Below are positions 1 to 16,000 of a stretch of DNA of 64,000 nucleotides, one piece after another. Source of the DNA: Acanthaster planci (lineage: Eukaryota; Echinodermata; Asteroidea; Valvatida; Acanthasteridae); contig NW_019091433.1 in NCBI RefSeq assembly GCF_001949145.1, forward strand, positions 358,738-422,737. Reading direction: 5' to 3'. A program made the translations under genes and the position numbers. Each line of letters starts with the position of its first letter. Positions within the stretch are counted from its first letter, which is position 1. The notes beneath the pieces are model-generated. The model saw nothing but the letters and a program-made list of their open reading frames with translations, was not told where the DNA came from and searched no databases.

Positions 1-880
1 CAGACAAATATTGAATGTTCCACAATGGTTTTTAATTTGATAAATTCCACATGCTGGCTTCTCATTTGAGTTAGCTCAGTAATTAAGTCAGTGAGCTCTG
101 GAAGTCGGTTGGCAATGAAGTAAATTTCATTAGACAAACTGAACAGCAACATTATCAAGGGCAGACATAATGTGCAGAACAGAACATTGATTATTAAAGA
201 TGACACCAATTTACACTCCATCCCAGATATTAAAGAGTATTCCTGTGATGTTCTCATTTTCCAAACAGCCCATGACTTCTGCACAATGTCTAGGAAATAA
301 AGAATAGGATGATGATGTCCGGAATTATAAAATGATAAAGGACTAATTTAAAATCAGCTTTGAATGCTAATTTCACAATACAAAGTACAGATCAGGCTAA
401 ATTTTAAACTGAAACAGGTTTTCTGCAGATGAAACACTTTATGACTTTTGGTAATTAACAGCAAAGCTTAACACTATCGTTCATTGAAGAACTATTGAAC
501 TAATCAGCCAAGAAAACTTTTGCTGTTATCCAGGAAATAAGTGAAGCTTCTCTTTAGTAGTTTTTCAAATCCATCATATTTCCACAGGTACTCTACTATT
601 CATTTAGAGTTTTTTTTAAATAAAGTTCTTCAAAGGCAAATCCCATCAATCTAATCTGACTTAGGTGTACAACCTAAATATTGCTGATTTTGTCATCAAA
701 CCCCAACCCCTGGGTACGTGGAAAGTTACATACAAACAGGATGATTCAGTTTTCAACCCAAGTTTGATTAAAATTGAAAAAAAATTTCTATTTTGAAAGT
801 CTTACTATGCTCTTGACATCAGCGGACTCTCAGTATATTCGCTCAAGACATTTTCTTACTACTCAGTGGTAACAACTCAC

Positions 881-1021
881 CTGAGTTTGCATTTTTTCCC
901 AACACTGATTGAGAGCCTTTACAGATGCCTGCATGTCCTCCTCTGCTTCCTCTGACCTGTCCAGCAGGTCAAAGGTCAAAGTTCGCCTTGCTGGTGCTGG
1001 GTAATTTAAGCCATTAGTCTC
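881..1021 (-). CDS. Exon 45: last exon in the window
   Basis: This exon is 141 bp, 47 codons, phase 0/0, from ETNGLNYPAPARRTLTFDLL to CWEKMQTQ. The acceptor is TTCCCTGCAG and the donor CAG|GTGAGT. It starts with a short non-helical stretch, then a helix (RSEEAEEDMQASVKALNQCW). The gene continues beyond position 1; 1-880 is intron with nothing recognised. Confidence 0.85.
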
Positions 1022-4000
1022 CTGCAGGGAAGAATGTGTAAAAAAAAATTGAAAGTCCCTGATCTGTCTTGTCTTATGGTGTGGCTTTTTTTGGTATGGC
1101 TGTTTCGAATATGGCTGCAATGATGCATTCACTGAGACACTTCTTAGCTAGCCTTCCTCACTCCTTCTTCCCTGTTTTCATTGCTCGGCCCTAATCCATT
1201 CAACCGTTTAGACCAGCCTTCTGCTTATTACAACCAAACCTGGCTGGAGACGAATTTGCCTGTACGCCTGCCCTCGCTGGTCCCGCATTGAGGGAGACAT
1301 TTCTTTCGTTAGAAATGTCGGGACCGAGTTGTGAGGACAAAGATGTGCCCATTATGATTTTGTCCTATTCAACACATGTGAAGTCCCCACAACTAAACGA
1401 AACATACTGTTTGACAGCAACATCACATTATCCATTTCTGGGCTGAATAATGTTCATTGAACATACATGGAGGTTAAAGAGATCCGCTCATGTGTGAGCA
1501 TGCCAACTTGAGCATGAACAAGAATGCTATGGAGTCTGGACATACAGGTAGTCAAGCCATTAGCTTTTAAAATGAACAATGCACACGCAGATTAAGTTGA
1601 GGTCATTTTCAAAAAAATTATACAACTCAATGAACAATCCTGACGGTACTCTCAAAAAGAATTCTGGATGTAATGAAGTATATCATCATTGTCGATGCCG
1701 GTTTAGGATATTGTGCAATTTTTTGCCTGAATTCTAGACTAACTTCATAAAAAACATTTGAAACTGCTCCTTCACCAGAATAAAATCCTCTATCACCCAT
1801 CCGTAATACATGTAGCTACCTATTTAGGTCATTTTAAATTGTTTGGAATTGATTGGTAACATATTTCAAGCTGAAATTTTCATGTGATGTGTCAACTGAA
1901 ATTCTCCTTTCCCAAAACGAACTCTTAAAATTTGCTCCAAATTAAATAAGATATAATGTTATAAATGCAACAAAGAATTATATTTTGATTGCAGCTTCAA
2001 TGCTGAAATGAAAACCATTTCAGGTCACAATATTTGTTACTGCTTCACGATGCCCAAAGGGATCTCTCCAATTGAAGTGTTTTTAAGAGCACGTTCCTCT
2101 CCGAGTGAGCTAAGTCACTCTGTGTTACCTACCACATCATACAATGAGTATTTCATCTGTTTCTTGAGCGTACAGACCAGAGGCCTCTAGGGCACCCACA
2201 CAGTGGGCAAAGGCTGTATGCACTAACTATTCTGCCCTTCCAGGAAAGATTTCACTCCTAAGTTGCACGCAATCTGCGTTCTGTGCCCAGTGTATTGCCT
2301 GAACCGATAGCCACATTCAGACTGTGTTCCCGTCACCTTGGGGAATGCTCAGAAAGGGCGCTATACTGAGGAATGTTATATGCGTTGAAAACCGCAATGT
2401 AACTGTACTTGTTCATTATAACAATCAGTTATATTCTGCTTGATAACAAATGCCATAAATTATGTGCAAAGCACAATGCATCATTTTGTCAGAACAAGAA
2501 TGATTCTTTTAATTAAATTGACTGACTGACCCTGTGAGTCTGTGTGGATGGATAACAAAACCAAATTAATTAAGCACCAATTTATTTTTGTTGATTCTTG
2601 CAACAGTCTCTCCATCTGCACTGAGTACAGCAGTAATAAGATTACTTTGCAGAGGTATAAATAACCTCATATTATTCATAAAACAATGGTAAATTGGAAG
2701 AAACTGTAGCTAAGGGTCTTGCATAGGAACATAAATGATTATTGACAAATACAGTAATACAGAGCCGAGAAGAAATGATTACTTACAAGGACAAGTAATG
2801 TTCCCGGCAAATACTCAATTGCATCAAATGCAATATAAAATATACCACATCTAACTTGGAAATGTCATTTTGCTCATCAAATTTTCTGTGTTCAGCATTC
2901 TTCCTTGATCAGAAGGACCCCCTCATTGGTTGAAAAGAACCATGTTGGTGGGGAGTGTTTGGTTCGTAGTGATATGACTTGACACATGCAGGGTTTCAGG
3001 CGAGTCAAAACACTTCCCTCAGTCGTTTGGCGGGCAAGTTAAAATATGTACACGTTCCTTGTTTTTCTGATGTGATTTAAGAAAATAAAACAAAGTCTTG
3101 ATTTCAAAGCTTTACCTTTCGTCTGTCATGAATGTAACTTTATTTTATTGGAATCAAATAAACCCCAACATTGCTTCTGACTCCACCTGGAATCCTGTGT
3201 GTGCTGGGACAACGTGTACATTGTACCTAGTACCTATCATCAACGCATCAACAATAGTTTCTCCAGTAGTCAGTGACCTCTATACATGACCAATATAATT
3301 AACATACAATTCGTACTGGGAACCAGATACCAAAAACTGATACTGCGCCCATAGATTGGTGCAATCCGGTTCGTAAGTGACTTCATTGTACTACTGATCG
3401 CAAGCCCCTCATTGGACAATCATGCCGGGTGAGTGAGTAGGGAATGGGAACCAGTCTACCTACGTGATAGCAGTAAAAATGTCTGCAGGCTAATAAAAAT
3501 CACAATTTACTAGCCTGACGGGCTACTGTCAGAAAAAATAAAGGGCAAGCACCGCACATGCATTTCAAAGTTGTTTGTGAACCAGGGAAGTGCAGTTCCC
3601 ACCGAAGGAGCTTCCATTGCTAGGAAAAATGTGCCCTCTCTTGGTCCAGCTTGGGGCTCATAATCAGCTGGATCTAAAGTCAACTCCAAGTTCAAACCTG
3701 GATCTTAACAGCCTTTCCAAGGAAAAAGTCACAGATATCAGCAAGTCTACTTGCCCACTTACCTTGGGTCTGGCATACTCCAGGGAGGCCAGTAGCTGCC
3801 GTTTCCTCTCTGCCTCCTGGCTGGAGATCTCTTGCCACTTGGCTCGCATCTCGGACAGCTCATGGTCCTCGGTGTCTTCGTCCCTGCCATTCACTTGGCT
3901 GCTCTCCTCCTCCGTGGGGGAGGTAGCTGGGTGGGCACGTCGTCGTGTGCCTCGGCGAGCGACCGATTTCAGCAGCGCCTGGTGGGCAGACAGCTCTTCC

Positions 4001-7000
4001 TCCAGTCTCTGAGGACGGAAAGAAAAGTTCAAAAATAAAAACTTGAGGTTGAATGCGAAAAAGAACACAGTAAATATAGTTCCGATATCAAAAACAAAAA
4101 CTAATGGCAAACGCCAGTGAATAGTGTTTACCTTTTTGGTGCGATCAGAATCAATAAAATGGTTTTATTTCTTAAAAAAATACTTGTACTAAATTAATGC
4201 ATGTAAATCAATGTCTTTTAAATATAGACTCTTATACATGCTACATATGACATGCACAAATACAACTCACATGACGAAAATTAACGGTTCAATCGGTAAC
4301 AACGCCAAAGGTCACATCTGTTTTAAACTTCCCTCTGGAGAATGTATGGTTCACATAGATCAGTGTTTTATCCTCACGTGTGGCAAAATCTTCATACAAT
4401 TGCCATGCAACCTAAGTCAACATGAACCCACAGACTGCAAACAGACACTGTTGGAAAGGGAATCCCATTCAAACTATGAATGCCATTTTTAACCTTCATA
4501 ACCATACCTCACTGTTTTAAATTGTTCCAGAAAATTTAGTCATGTCTGTGCTTACATATTAATAGCTAACCTATTAGTAAGATTTGTGAAATAAAAGTTT
4601 AATAAGTCAGGCAGGTCAATATCTAAAGTTAGGTCCTGCTACATGTAGATTTACAACAAATCAGATATGAGACTCACACTGTAGTACAGTGGAAATGCAT
4701 GTAAAATATTTAGATGTCTGCACTGCCCTATACCATGTACACAGCTGCCAAATCATAAAAGTAATTAAAAAAATTATGTTTGATACTCCAGCAGGAATGT
4801 GCAAAGTCTTCTCAACTTGGATTTGGTGCTTGGAGAAATCCTGTACATTCAAGAAATTGAAAAATTTACATAATCACAACTGTACACTAACAGCAAACTT
4901 AATATAGTCAACAAAAAAAATCTTAAATGTTGAAACCAAAAATAGCCAAATTCTCTCATCTCAATTGGTGGATTTGAGAAATAGAATCCTTGGTCCACGG
5001 TTGACTCCTGCACCAAAAATGTGCACCTATGGCATTATGTGAACAGTGAGAAGTCCTGAATGATTCAGGACTGTGCAATGTTCACAGTCAGTCATCAGAG
5101 AATGCCTCCTGTATTTGATTATCAACAGTTGAGGAAAACCAACCTCATAAAGATAGGCTGATCTTTTGGGCAAAGCCCACTTTGGGATAACAAATCCGTT
5201 TAGCAAATACAAATAACAATCCCATTTGGTTATGTTTAGCCACAGGAACAGACATTTTATTACAGACCCTTGGGGGATGACATTTCTGGACAGCAATGTC
5301 TTAATGACAGCAAATGCTCTCTTGTGCATGATTCCGGCAATTCCAGAACATTCGTGTGTTATGTTAATGTTGTGGGGCACAAAACAGGCAAACGTATGTG
5401 GCAAGATTCAGAGAAAACACTACTGCATCCGAAAAAATAAGACTCTTGGACAAGTATTCCATGCATACATGTATGTACATGTACATATGTACCATTCAGT
5501 TTTTTTTTAATCCAAATTTAACTAATTTTAATTCCTAGAAAACATTTTCTCAAATATTACCAAATCTTGAACCAAATTTTTGGCAGCATTCAAATGATTA
5601 ATACTTGGTGTTTCATATCATATGTATTTATTACAATGACCACATTTAGTTTCAAGTTTTTTCCCTCTTAAAAATATTTAAATTATTACATTCATATCTG
5701 AAGTACTTTCCAAAAACATTCGCGGGTCAAAATGTATGACACACAATATTTTAAACAGAATTCAACTATCAACTGGTTGAAGGGATGCCAGGATCATGAA
5801 TATATGACCACTGGCAGAGAATAACATGGTTGAGAATGGCAGCAGTTTGACCAGCTGACGAGAAAGTGCTCTTAGGATTTCATCATTAGTGTGAAGATGT
5901 CATGTAGTGTTGAAGTAGAATCAATGGTTTGTTTAATGACAACTTGTCTAGGCCGCATCTGGCAAATGCCATACATATTCAGCGATAAAAGCAAACGTCA
6001 ATGTGGTTATGTCACAGTGGCATTTACTACTTGTGCATGAAAAGTTGAAGGAGAACAATCGATTTTCAAATCAATTTGTTTAAAGTGAATTCAAATGTAA
6101 TGACTTCCTGAGATGGCATGAAACACTGTCACAAAAAAGTGTCCAATCCAAATGAAAAAGAAAGTTGTTTAGTTCCAACTTTCTTCAGGAAACAGAAAAT
6201 ATTCTTGATGCACTATCCTGTCCAGGTAACTCTCATTAAAGTTATACAAAGAGAGGGAGAGACAGACACATGTCAGCAGCATCAGGATTCCAAGGCCAAG
6301 CTTTATGCATCAATGGTGGTTCCTCTATAGTAACACAAAGATTAGGGCCACCATACAATTTATTTACCAGTATCTAACAACGTGGATTTAGTTCGCTGTA
6401 GCTTTTCCAGAATATTTTTCACGTAAAATCAATGGGGCAGAACGACAAGAGCAGATTATGGCATGTGAGCAATGCAACACTATTCATTCAGGTGTACATG
6501 TAACTTAACCGTCAACAAGACTACAAGTTATAAATAGCAGTGCAATTTCTGTTTTCGTTTTCCGTTCAACTGGACTCTTACCTCAAACGGAGATAGCAGA
6601 TGAAACTAGTAATAAATCCAGAAAGGGCTAATCATTACATCAACAGATGAATATACATCCCTATTTTAATTTCATTTTGTGGAAAACCGGCCCAATGTGA
6701 ACCTCAGCAACCCAAATTAAACATCAACAAAGAACATGTTCATTGTTCAAGGTCGCTCAGTTCCAAACATGGTCTACAATATAACCTCTATAAAGAGACT
6801 GGGTTGGGCCTGACAAAAGCTACTAGCTTTTGACATAGATGCTAAACCAACATAAACCTAAAAAAAACAGGTGGTACAATAGCTTTTCATTAAATTTATC
6901 ATTCCACTTCATGTACATTTTTTTTCCAATGATGCACTTTGACTTATATTATTTTACATTGTAATACATTACATGCGATGTATTTACAAATTACACCTGA

Positions 7001-10000
7001 TACCATATCCTTAGCATTATTTGAAATTTTGGATTTTACCACCAAGACCAGAATACGAGTAGCCAAAACAGTGCACTCTTTGAACTTCAGTCGTTCCCCT
7101 CAACTCGAAAAACAACTCCAAGTCTGCACAGAATTAACAGAATTCCCAACAAATGATAAAGGGTTACATGTATCAAGAAATGTAGGGGTCCTTTTTTGGC
7201 TCTGTAAGTCTCTGCAACCTGATTTGACACTAATTAGTATAATGCCTTAGGTGCCCCAAGACCTGCAGGTGCTTTCAACCACTCCTAACTACCTGGGCAG
7301 GGCCACCTGGGGTTTGGTAACCAAACTAGGCACAGTCAGGCTCTTGTTTCAGGGTAAGATGAACTGGGATGAACTTACCCCATAATCATTAAGTCTGGCC
7401 TTCTATTTCAGGATACACACTTTAGGAAATAATTGGGGCCCAGTTTTGCAACACATCTGGAGCACTGAAAAAGGGTATATTTGAGCGGATTGATATTAAA
7501 GGCACAGCTTTATCAAAAAGAGATATTCACAAGTATTTATCACAGGAAATATTATGGAAAAGATTATCTGTAACATGGTTTAAGGGTCGAGGTCAACCAC
7601 TTTATTGTTGATTTGAGTTGGCAGGAGCATCCAACTTATTGATTCATGTATAAATCACGTTAAACTCCAAAGAATAAGTCATAAACTTATTTGAATTTCC
7701 ATTTTGATATATTTTTGACATTTCTTTTCTAAGAATTCAGAGGGCAAAACTTCTGACTGTGTGATCATTTCGTTGTCCACCTACCACAAACCCACTCTAT
7801 TGGGGCTTAAACACTTCACTTTGCAACCCTGCTGACTATGACTACAGGGAAATGACAAGAATGGCTTATTTGTCCCCATTTAAGTGAACACCTGTCGAGA
7901 ACAAGTGTTTATCCCCAATAATCCGTCCAGCAAGTGGAAAGCAGGTGTCTAGTTAAGTCTAGACACTGAGCAACCTCAACTGGAGGGGTCAACAGCACTG
8001 TGAGCTAGAATGAAGAATTAAGGAACACGAAAAACAAGAACAAACTTAAGCAAACTGAAACAACGAGCAATGGCTCAAGGCATGGTGCCAAACACAGTAA
8101 GGTGTCCTATTGAAGACTAAAAATCACTTCGAAAAGGAAACTCCAGAAAATACACAATCTCAAGATTTTCAATCACTAAGGTTTTCACCTCTGAAATGCC
8201 AAAATGTGCTCTTGGCAAACTCATGCCACAGTCAGATAACACTTACACAATGATCTGGGTTATGGTTTTTGTTTTTAGAAACGCCCTTTGATTGTTAATT
8301 TCATGGGCTCTTTATGATCAGTTCAGACAGGATCATACCATTAAAGCATTGTGTAATGTCTACCTTCAACTTTCATTTGATGGATGATGACGTACATATA
8401 CAGCTTAAGCCAGAAAGAACAGTGCAGCATTGAATTTAAAAGGCAAAGTTCCGGATGGGTCACAAACAATTTCTGTCTTGACACTTGAAGTCAGCTCACA
8501 TTCACTCAAATGAAGCCCACATCAGTCATGAGGCACCTCTTGATAATACAAACCAACAAAGATATAGATGCAGAATATGCAAAACCTCCAGTGTGTGCAG
8601 TTTTGGGGAAATCATTTTACATACTAAAATGTTTCTTCCACTTTCACGTTTCTCTGGCTAAGACTCTGTAGTTGAGGGATGGATTATTTTAAGGTGATGA
8701 TTATGATTATGAAACTGCACTTCAGTAAATCAAATCACCAAATCAAACTGTCCTTCTGGCAATTTCAAAAATTTCAAATAATAAGAGAAGGTACCACTTT
8801 CCATTTTTCATCAAATTGAAAGCGGAAAATCCTTCTCTTTGGCCTGGCAACTGTAAAAACAGTGAAATAGTCAACATTAATAAAAATTTCAGTTTGATTG
8901 AACAGTTTAACCAGAGCTTTTTATTCAGCTTGGGTCCATCCTATTCAGTGGCAGCAATATCCAAACTGATGAGTCACTCCATGCTGTCTTGGCCTCAAAA
9001 AGGTTGCATACATTTCTGAATGTACATGTACATCTACACTGTACATCTTTCCATCAATTTCTTCAATCAACTTGAAACCATTTCTCATGTTAAATGCAAC
9101 TATGTGACTTGGAATATGCGAGAAAAGTACATTTTCTTGGACTGGGTCTATGGAGAGGCATGAACGCATAAATTAACCTTTGTCGTATTGCTGATAGTAA
9201 TTTGCTCCTGGCCTACCCATCCTATGAATTATTCATCAGAATGATGAACGAGATACAAAAAAAGCCTTCAGACTGTGGCCAGTGCATCCGTCACTACAGG
9301 TCAATTGAATAACTACCGGCACATACATAATGGGCCTGACAAGGATGGCTAAACACATGTAATTCAGATGTCTTTAGTTTAAAAACAAATTATCATAATT
9401 CATATCATTTGGGCATAAACAGTACAGAGTAATATTTAACTTAAATTGTTCAATAATAATGATGATCTATGATACAAAGTTTATCCAATTCTGTTCCATT
9501 ACCTGCACATATCAGTTAACTAATCTAATTTATCAAAAACAAGCACAATAACAGACAGCAAAAAAATGTAAAATGCCTGACTTTGTAGGGGAGTGTAAAC
9601 AGTCACAAAAAAATTTGCTTATGCAGAAGACAGAAAATTTCATGTAAACAGATCAAATATACATAAAAAATACACATAAATGAAATAAAGCCTGTGTTCT
9701 GTAGACCTGCTAAAGCAGGTATTTTTGGACGGTAGGAAAAGTAAACTTTTCCAACTGTCCAAAAAAATTTTTTTCTCTAGTTCCAACATAAATTCTGCAT
9801 TTGGAAGATGAAATGATAGACATTAGATACACCTGGTTCCCATGGACATTCTGCACTGAAATAATTCTCAGTAATAACAGACACAAACTAAAAATCAGAT
9901 CAGCAACAAACAAAATAAGTAAACTTAGATAATCATGGTGACATACATGAACTTATACAAGCCAATGCCATCGGGAGGTATTGAGAATTTTGAGCTAAAA

Positions 10001-13000
10001 CAGTGCTAAAATCAAATACTTCCTGATTATTTCAAAGGTAACTGAATTCCTAATTCTCATACTATGACATTTTCAAATTACAATACTATCTTTGCGAACT
10101 AGACAACAACGAGACAATAGACACTTAGTGCTGCCTGACAACCAACAGCAGATGCAACATAACCACCTGCCATAGGCCTCAATGAGTAAACACAGTGTGA
10201 TATCTCACACACTAGGCATACACATGACTCAGTGGGGGGCTGGGCAGCAAACAGTTGCTTTAAAAAAAAGATGCAGGGAGTAACAAAATAACGTAGTGGA
10301 TTTTGACACTTCACTCTGACATTTAGGCGTCTGAGAGGGTAACATAGTAAGTCAGGTGACAGTTTATTTACTGTAGATCTATTAAAAAAGAAAAATGTAA
10401 AGTTGTTTTCATTCAACGGTAGCTAGGCACATAACAGCTGGTTCTGTTCCAGCTGGATCCAGTACTTCAAGACATAGCAAGAAAAAAAACACAGAAACAT
10501 CTTTATGAAACCCCATCCACATACGACAATGTACTTGACATTTCAGCAAGTTCATCATAAAACAAGCTTTTAAGGACAAATTCACACAGCTCGTTCATTA
10601 CTACTTTGATGACAAACGTGTTGGTTGTGCAATTTAAAATGGTCTTACATATTCACGATGACTGGTTTTCAATCTCTTCGTCTTCACTGGAGAAAACATG
10701 ATGCGTTGTTGAAGTTATGTCACATGGCACTCAGAGTCAGATGTATTTTCCAGGAAACATCCAGTCAGTAGCAACACTGCCAGCGAGATACTGGTTTTGT
10801 CGTAAAGACGTCAAAGGCACTTACATCCCATAGTTATACACACCATTCCAATGCTAGCTGGCTCTATCTGATGATAACATCTTGTAGCAATATTCCATTA
10901 GTAAACACCACTTTATTGTCATCACAAACGCCAACATAATTATGAGAACATGCCCGTGTGTTTTCGGCTCATTTATCACAACGCAGCTTGAACTGTTTGC
11001 ACTATGCAACCCGATGAGGAACCACCGACGACTTATCATATGAAGTGATCTTTGGACTGGCGAGTACTGGTTATATTGTCCCACATCTGTGTTCCAAAAT
11101 TGAGTTGCGTCTGTGATCAAGTGATGCAGCTCCAGTCACAAAGCTCTCAGAAGAAGACATCCATGTTGACAAATGATGCAAATTGTTACCATTAACACCT
11201 CAGTCATCTCTGTGGACACGGCAGGAAGTCTCTTCATTTCTCCAAGAAGAACCATCCAACGAAAATCCCCCTTAAATCCACCATGTCAGCAACCCACACA
11301 CTGGAAAATTTCCGTACGATACTGCACTATTGTCCTGGTAGAAGTGGAGAGTTTTTTATTGGCTCGAACACATCATTGTTATTGCCGGAGCTCTAGTCCA
11401 TGTGGCTCTCAGTTTGGTTGCATAAGTACAATACTCCACACAGAAAACCAATACACATACACAGGTACCTGTCACTCCCGACACAACGAAAGCATTAAGC
11501 GACATGCACATGTAAAGTACATGCAGCACAGCCTAATGTGATTGGTAGCACGCACAGCTCCCTCTCGTTAAACCGTGACCTTCATAAATATTCATGTTTT
11601 CAAGATGACTTGCTGATGATAATGAGGCCTCTGTGAGGGCGGTGGGACTGATGAATGGATGGGAATCACCTGAACTGGGAGCACCTGCTCACAGAGGCTG
11701 GAGTCTGTGGTCACAAAGCCAGGATTTCCAGGTATTTTGGTGCATGCAGAAACTGCCCTTGAGGCAAAGTGACAAGATTTATTTGTAGGAATGGAAAAAG
11801 GCACATTTCAATGTAAGGTGTAAAAAGCATTTTAAAAAGATAAAAGGTCTGCATATCACCTGTGGTAAATTTTGAGTGAAGAGGTTGAAGGGGCATAATG
11901 GGAAGGCCAAAGGACGGGAGGGAATAAGAAAGCTACCAAAAAATGCAAATTGATTACATCAAGTTAACCCTTTCTATCCACACAAAATTTTATAATCCAA
12001 GTGAATTCTGGAAGGTGCCTTATATTCTCCAGAATTTCACCTGAAATGTCTGAGAATCAGGCACTGAAGCTGATTGCCTTTCAAACAGTCACTTTTGTGT
12101 GGGAGGACACATAATAAGTTGTTTATCACCAAACTGTACATAATACATCCTTGACCACTTTCACTGAGTAAATAATAGTCTGAGTTTTGGAACTCTTATC
12201 ATCAATCCAATAAGAAGTAAGGCCAAACTAACCCCGAGGCTATAGATTAACATTGTGTCTGTATATTTATATACTCATATTGAAGTCTACCAGTACATAT
12301 CAAACTATTGACATGATAGATCATATATCACAGCCCTTGCAAGGGCTCTAGCCTCAAGATATAATGTAATGAGTGAAGCTGAAGTGTCTTGATGTCCACT
12401 GAATCGGGTCAACCCTCTCTGGGTCAACTCAGGCCAGGGACAGCAATCTGACAGACAAGACTGCCTCCACAGGGGTTATCAAGTTAATTTACTATAGGTA
12501 CATATTATACTTATATATATTTATATATATTTATATAAATATATATATATATTAAGAGAGAGAGAGAGATAGTGTTTTATATATAGAACTATATTATTTA
12601 ATTTCATAATTGTACAGCGTTGTAGTTTTCAATATAATTTATGGTTTTAATTTTAATGTAAGGAGTTGTAACATTTTTGTGGATTTTGTGCATAAGAAAT
12701 GATATTGTTATTATTATGATTATTATTAATTACCCTTTAGTACTTGGGGAATTTAAACACTTGATATGACTGCTGTCCATTCTGACATTTGTTGTAAATT
12801 CATGCTCTAGTAGTTCTACCACCTAACTAGCCAGGATTGCATGTGAGAAAAACATGTGTTCTTAAGAACATGTGGACCAAAAGGTCAAGATTTTTGTGAA
12901 TCCTTAGGGCATTTTTTCTCTGCAATAACCATTTTTTCCTTCAAATAAAAAGGGGCACGAGAGTGTGTGTACATGTCCAAGTACTGTATGTGTGTTTGTT

Positions 13001-16000
13001 TTTTATTCTGTTATCAACTACAACATATTCTAAAGTGCTGGGTTCAAGTCCCATCCGAGCACACTTGCGTTTTTTTCACAAGCTTGGGGAGGGGGGAACA
13101 TTAAGTATACAGTGATCTGATACATGTAGGGCAGGGCAAAAACCCTAAATTAAATTAACATCTCCCAAACGCAAATCAATAGATGTAACAGATGAAATAG
13201 ATGTTCTAAAGCAGTTAAAATGCACCAGACTACACTCCAAGCATTATATCTGAATACTCCAAGCTGTTCCTGGGAATTTTTTTCATATTCTCATTTTTTC
13301 TATTTTATGGTTAGATCAATAATTTTAACATTAATTAATCTCTGAACTGTACAATATGCACCTCATGTTTCATAACATGAACATCACCTTGAAACATCAG
13401 AGCAGCGGGGACACTTTAAACACTTCCAAAAGGGCACTGCAAAAAAGTCTGAGGCATGCCATACAGTTTCAGAAAACTGATATTTGCACAAATAGACAGT
13501 GTAAAATCGATGCCTTGATCATTTTGGTGGTAATCCACTCCAACCAGTCAAGCCTTGTACAGTGAGTGATGCATAAGGTATAAAAGTCGTTTGTTTGGTT
13601 AAAGACAAAAAAGAAACTGCACAAGGTGAACCATCCTTAATCTGTTTACTGGAATGCACTGTTCCACAGATCTTCCTGATCTTTCCCTTTTCTTTCTGTT
13701 TCAAGTCACGGCAGTGCACACTGCATTAATCAAATGCAGAGAGCCTGAAGATTTCATGGTTTTTCTTTGGATTAAAAATCAATACAGCAAGAGAAGTGCA
13801 AGTGGGTGGATATAAATGAATTCTGGGAGGGACTGTGGAACATTTAAGCACCGACTTGACATTTAGCAGAGCGACGTACTGTCAGTATTAGAATGGCACA
13901 GCTTGTTACACCTCGCAACATTTATCCATCAACTTTCTCTATCTACATCCAAAGAAAAATACTCAATACCGTTACAATTACATGGTTCCTATCCTGGAAA
14001 CTGGAACATATATGGCTTGGCTTATTAATTTTTGCTCATCACTCCCATTTGTAGCTTGATTTCAGGTTAAGGTCAGAGTGAGCTATGTATGTGCACATTT
14101 ACGACTGGTCCGTTTCATTTGAAGGAAAGCAAAATTTTAATAAGATTGTTTTGGAAGGGGACAAGGGTCTACTGTGCAAGTTGGATGCAAAGCCCGATGT
14201 AACATTTGTTAATACCAAAGAAAAAACATTGAAAAGTGTCTCCATATCTAATTTTCAGAATAAAGTCTTTTTTTTTTAAATAACAGGTAAAAGTATGTGC
14301 AACTAAAATGGCTTTAATTCTCTACATAATGTCATTGGCTACAATGAAAATAGCCAAAATAATCAGTTTAGTAAAATTCTACAATGAACTGAAACTGAAA
14401 TTTTTTAAAATCTTGGGTTTTTTAAAAATACTACATAATGGTTTACTCGTTACATGTAAACAAAACAAAACTACAACCACAAAAAGACAATTATTTCAAC
14501 CAACAAAGGTACTGAGTGCACCGCAGCAATACAGTGTTCCTACTTTTTCCCCTCTAAGATAGTGTAGTGCCTACAGCAAGCATAGGCATCACACCGAGAC
14601 ACTGACATTCATTCATATGCTCAGCAGCTGATTTCAAAGTGAAAGATGAGAGCAATATGAAGAGAAGTAATCAGTCGCTTAGCAACTGACAATACACCAT
14701 CTCCAGTGTGTACATATCATTCATCAGTGTAGACAAACTAATAATGAGCATTGAAAATATATATTACCATTGAAGCTGTTCTTGGGCATATCGTTCACAG
14801 AAACCACATCATCTGGATATTATGTCAACAATTTTAACATTTTGAGATTGATTTATTGCTAGGAGTCATTTGTATTATGAACTGAATTATGCTTTGCAGT
14901 ACAGTGCTCCATACGACAAAGAAATTGTTATGACACTGGTGTCACTGTGCATGTCAACATATAACTGAATGCTTGATTCATTCTAGTAGGCATAAGCTAA
15001 AATACAGCCTCCTAAAGTGTGAAATATTTAAACTCTATCCCTCATAATCTGCAACCAGCCAAACTCCAACACCTGGGCTGGTTGGAATCTGTTAGGATGA
15101 GTACTGCACTGGCATACTGGCTGTGTGTAATGTGGGATTAGAGATACTACAAATAAACAGAATCAAACTGCTTATGTGAATAGTTAAGATGGTGTTAAGA
15201 TGAGGAAGGTTCCTATTAAATCACTCAAGGGAGACAGGGTTAACCACTTGCCGCCGGGGACTCCAGTTTCAGGCACCATGTGTTTATACGCATGGCCGGG
15301 GTCTCTGAAATCGGACAAAGGGAACTGGGTCTTGTAACAAAAGACCGTACTTGGAACAGAAAACCAGGCTGCTGGGCATTACCGACATTTTTTCACTCTC
15401 AATAGTGGAGATAATCCAGCCTTGTTTTGAAACAGTATACCAAGGTTTGGGGCATTTAGTGCGAGCGGATTACCACTGGGACAAAAGCTCTCCACTACTG
15501 CAGCGATGAGCCACACAGCACCGCTGCACGCTAATCTGTGCGCTAATGACAAGAAGTCAGCAGCACACTGTGCCAGGTTCGTGAACAAAAAAAAGTTACA
15601 TAACACTGCACAATCTGGGTTCTTTTTACAAGGCTGCAGGCCTGGCTGAAATACTCGGATGTCAATAGATTTTGTCTGTCAAATAGAGTGGTCACCAGAC
15701 AGTAATTCGTGTGGGTGTAAACATCCATTAATTGAAATTATGAATTTTTGAAGAATTTTGAAAACTGATAATCCTGAAAAGGTCCAGATTATGTGCACTG
15801 CATTTTTCAAACCGCCCGGCAGCAAGTGGTTAATATCATCAAAATGAATAAAAGTTGAAATGCTATCTGATACTTGTGACACACAAATAAATTACATATA
15901 TGTTACTCATTAATTTTTAATACTTTTCCTCTTTGATTATAATCCTTTGTGGAGTTCTATACTGTTCTTATTCATCAAATACTGGTGTAGTTAACTTTTG

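Noticed and set aside
3590-4012. 140-residue open frame on the plus strand
   Set aside because: It lies antisense to exon 44; its Ser-rich composition is the mirror of a Glu/Arg-rich spectrin exon.
11080-11164. ATG at about 11161 opening MSSSESFVTGAASLDHRRNS as another alternative first exon
   Set aside because: No convincing donor in a usable phase before the stop.
11173-11541. 122-residue plus-strand open frame in the 12-kb intron
   Set aside because: No splice context, no recognisable domain and a composition like intron sequence.
13035-13085. GGGTTCAAGTCCC followed by a T run, another possible tRNA or SINE tail
   Set aside because: No A box or cloverleaf upstream; treated as chance.
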